Assembly (NCBI GenBank): GCA_013115135.1
Contig: JABANP010000301.1
Coordinates: 1 to 62,504 of the forward strand
Source of the DNA: Perkinsus olseni
Lineage: Eukaryota > Perkinsozoa > Perkinsida > Perkinsidae
DNA: 62,504 bases
Direction: 5' to 3'
The notes under the pieces: generated by a model
Database searches by the model: none
The model's input: the letters and a program-made list of their open reading frames with translations, nothing else
What the model was told of the DNA's origin: nothing
In this document: in pieces, positions 60,601-62,504 of the stretch
How the letters are laid out: each line of letters begins with the position of its first letter
Position numbering within the stretch: position 1 is the first letter of the stretch
Made by a program: the position numbers and the translations under genes

Positions 60601-61361
60601 TCGTGGACGCGATCGGACTCACCATCACACTCCTGGAGGAACCTTCTACACTGTGGCGGATACTGGGAGGGCTGGAAGTACTTAAACTCCAGTTGGGGCG
60701 CGAACACCCACTGGCTCAGCTCTTCCTCGTTCACCGTTGGCCGGACCACCTCACACTCGCCACCGAGAGCCAACACCTTCTTGAGTTGCTTCAGATTCTC
60801 TTCCACATCCACCCGCTTGCAATTGAGCGGACTGGCTGTTAATCCCACGAACCTTTCGGCACCCTTGGCGAGTTGGGCTAGATGGCAGTAGGCGTGGCCG
60901 CTGTTGGTGCCATTCTTAGAGACACAGTGATGGCACTCGTCGAAGATGAGCGTGTCAATCCAGTCGCCCTTAACGAAGCCAGACTCCAACGCCCGACGAA
61001 GGACCTCTGGGACGCAGACGACCACTGAAGACTCCCTCAGCGCCGCCGCCCACTCTTTCTCCTCCCACGCAACAGTTTCCTTCACCTCACCGGTGAGAAC
61101 TAGGATCTTGGGCTCCTTCTGCCGAAGATGCTCCTCGATGTACTTGGCTTGCTGATGACACAACACCTTGTTAGGAGCCGTGAAGATACAGGCCTTCCTC
61201 GACTCGCCCTCCCTCTGGCGGTGCATCTGCACCTCAACTCGCTCGTCAAGTAGCCGCACGGCTACGAGCGTTTTGCCAGACCCCGTCGGCATGAATGCTA
61301 CAGTGGACCGATGCTGCCTGATTTTGTCCAGGACCTCGGTCTGGTACTCGCGTAGTTTCAT
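60498..61361 (-). CDS. Dicer/RIG-I-type DExD/H helicase, truncated
   Basis: The frame starts at the ATG 61361 (MKLREYQTEVLDKIRQHRST) and carries the SF2 helicase core: Q-like LREYQ, motif I AFMPTGSGKTLVAVRLL, motif Ia TAPNKVLCHQQ, motif II TLIFDECHHCV, motif III FVGLTASPLN. DECH with this spacing is typical of the Dicer/RIG-I clade, which binds double-stranded RNA. The text to QLEFKYFQPSQYPPQCRRF also fits the Dicer-type linker. After this a 45-nt intron (gtgagtccg...ctgcag) may be spliced and the frame ends at 60498 without motifs IV-VI. It is therefore either truncated or continues through unresolved introns under the opposing gene. Residues upstream of 61361 (to 61523) are probably not coding. 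Confidence 0.75.
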   Translation of the reverse strand: MKLREYQTEVLDKIRQHRSTVAFMPTGSGKTLVAVRLLDERVEVQMHRQREGESRKACIFTAPNKVLCHQQAKYIEEHLRQKEPKILVLTGEVKETVAWEEKEWAAALRESSVVVCVPEVLRRALESGFVKGDWIDTLIFDECHHCVSKNGTNSGHAYCHLAQLAKGAERFVGLTASPLNCKRVDVEENLKQLKKVLALGGECEVVRPTVNEEELSQWVFAPQLEFKYFQPSQYPPQCRRFLQECDGESDRVHELICISSAAPMPIKYWRIQPASCSEADSRCFFTI

Positions 61362-61748
61362 ATTAAAACTCAAACTGTGACAGTATTTACTCAAGCGGCT
61401 GATCTTGAGGAAGATGAGGATGACGTTAATTATACCCGTGCTCCCCCGTGCACGTTGCGCATTCCGCTGCGCGGCCAGAGCAAGGCGTGAGAGTGATCTC
61501 CCAAGTCCCCCTGAAACCATCATTTACTCGACTCAACGCCACCAATTAGGGTGAAAAAATTCCTACTGATGACTTCCTAACAGTGTGGTTATACAGTGTA
61601 GCAGCGACAGCGCTAACATTCTCGGGGGAAAAACAATCGATCCACCGCATCGGTGGGCATCTAATGATTCGCCAGCTATGATCAGCAACAGCGAGATCCG
61701 TCATCTCTGATCATAGATGGTCTTCAGTAATATCAGTCCCACGCGCCA

Positions 61749-62504
61749 TTAGTGGTTCGGCAAGCCCCTAAGGAGCTCTTGAACGCCTCCCATCTCGTTT
61801 AGCCTGGCGAGCACATCTCGCATTAGTCTGGCCTGATCCCTGGCATTCGGTCGGACTCTGTTTCGAGCAGGAGTGCTGCTAGAAGTACTGGGAGTCTGCC
61901 TACCGGTGTCGTCAGCTTGCAATCCAGGTATGCGCCTCCGACGCTTCCTCCGCCCACCGCCAGGGCCGCTACCGGGGCCGCCATCTTTCCGATCAGACCG
62001 CGGCATCGCCCTCCTGTCGGCTAGCTCCAGGGAGAAGACGTTGTCCTTGATGAACTTCTCGGCAGCATCCCAACCGTCGCCGGCTGAGCCTCCAGCGTCC
62101 GACCAAATAGCTCCGATCACAGCCTCAACACAGTCGGCCAGGGCCTTCGGGCCCTTAGGAACGGGCTGCTCGTCGTGGTAGAGCTCTCTGACGTAGCGAC
62201 CAATGGCGCTCTGAAGCGGGACTGAGAGTACGTTAATACGAGTGTGGGCCTCCAGCTGGAGGACAGCGACTCTCGACAAGTGGAAGTTGCAGGTGTAGTC
62301 GATGAAGGCGCTGGGCGTAGCTCTCCCTTGCTCATACAATAGGGACCACACTACGGCTCCGAGCACGGCGTCACCAATCCACTCGAGCCGCTCGTTGGAG
62401 TAAGAGGGGCTCACAGCAGCAACGCTAGCATGTGTGAAGGCCTCCATGAGTAGCCAAGGGTGACGTCTGAACTCGTAGCCGCCGATGGGTGGTACGTTGA
62501 GGCC
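61749..62504 (-). CDS. RNase III domain protein (Dicer/Drosha-type), C-terminal part
   Basis: RNase III cuts double-stranded RNA. The signature SNERLEWIGDAVLGAVVWSL matches the catalytic helix (usual NERLEFLGDAVL), and PKALADCVEAVIGAIWSDAG matches the second catalytic helix with its Asp and Glu. The frame is open to the right edge in the same phase (GGYEFRRHPWLLMEAFTHAS), so the gene starts outside the window. After the domain comes a Gly-rich and very basic tail (GGPGSGPGGGRRKRRRRIPG), followed by RDQARLMRDVLARLNEMGG, which may replace a dsRNA-binding domain. The stop is at 61749. Only the last RNase III domain is visible, so Dicer against a simple RNase III cannot be decided here. Confidence 0.85.
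   Translation of the reverse strand, partial: GLNVPPIGGYEFRRHPWLLMEAFTHASVAAVSPSYSNERLEWIGDAVLGAVVWSLLYEQGRATPSAFIDYTCNFHLSRVAVLQLEAHTRINVLSVPLQSAIGRYVRELYHDEQPVPKGPKALADCVEAVIGAIWSDAGGSAGDGWDAAEKFIKDNVFSLELADRRAMPRSDRKDGGPGSGPGGGRRKRRRRIPGLQADDTGRQTPSTSSSTPARNRVRPNARDQARLMRDVLARLNEMGGVQELLRGLPNH

Overview
The window reads as nuclear DNA of an intron-rich unicellular eukaryote, most likely an alveolate of the Perkinsus type. This is inferred from dense small GT-AG introns (those resolved by reading frame are mostly 43-61 nt), moderate GC content, a TIR-like multi-pass membrane protein of a kind I associate with alveolates, and lineage-specific secreted proteins. No prokaryotic gene organisation, rRNA or convincing intact tRNA gene was seen. 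Most genes are split, so their boundaries come from matching exon phases by eye and are approximate.

Layout. 1-6 kb: poorly resolved exons, including an acidic coiled-coil gene ending at 5575. 6.1-11.7 kb: a small unknown gene, a TBC-domain Rab GAP, and a CDK12/CDK9-like kinase with ten exons. 12-20.4 kb: one long gene with a clear Na+/H+ exchanger membrane domain and a long acidic, coiled tail. 20.5-21.6 kb: a METTL21-type methyltransferase and a tiny membrane or secreted protein. 23-30.6 kb: three tandem copies of a secreted-protein family, the third broken by frameshifts, with an unrelated secreted or membrane-anchored gene on the other strand between copies two and three. 32-36.4 kb: a MORN-repeat gene, then a small EF-hand-like gene. 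37-49 kb: repeat-rich DNA with a giant CAA/CAG tract (poly-Gln on the minus strand), a 13-bp minisatellite, a Pif1-type helicase fragment, two hAT-like elements with 8-bp target duplications, and a minus-strand gene with an internal exon duplication. 49.9-52.5 kb: a receiver domain joined to a class III nucleotidyl cyclase. 52.5-55.4 kb: a coiled-coil gene. 56-57.8 kb: the TIR-like membrane protein. 58-60.6 kb: an unrecognised gene. 60.5-62.5 kb (minus): a Dicer-type helicase and, upstream of it, an RNase III gene running off the right edge.

The most unusual signals are not genes. (1) Two families of short dispersed sequence lie almost entirely in introns and in both orientations: one built on GTATCTTGAGGTTG...CAAGATAC, the other on GTCACGCGCCACGAAATT. 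They look like introner-type or intron-colonising elements. (2) Perfect short inverted repeats with 0-5 nt centres are far more frequent than chance, above all at 36.9-43 kb and 53-56 kb. (3) One hAT-like insertion can be proved inside the window, because an uninserted duplicate of the same intron lies next to it and the lengths add up exactly.
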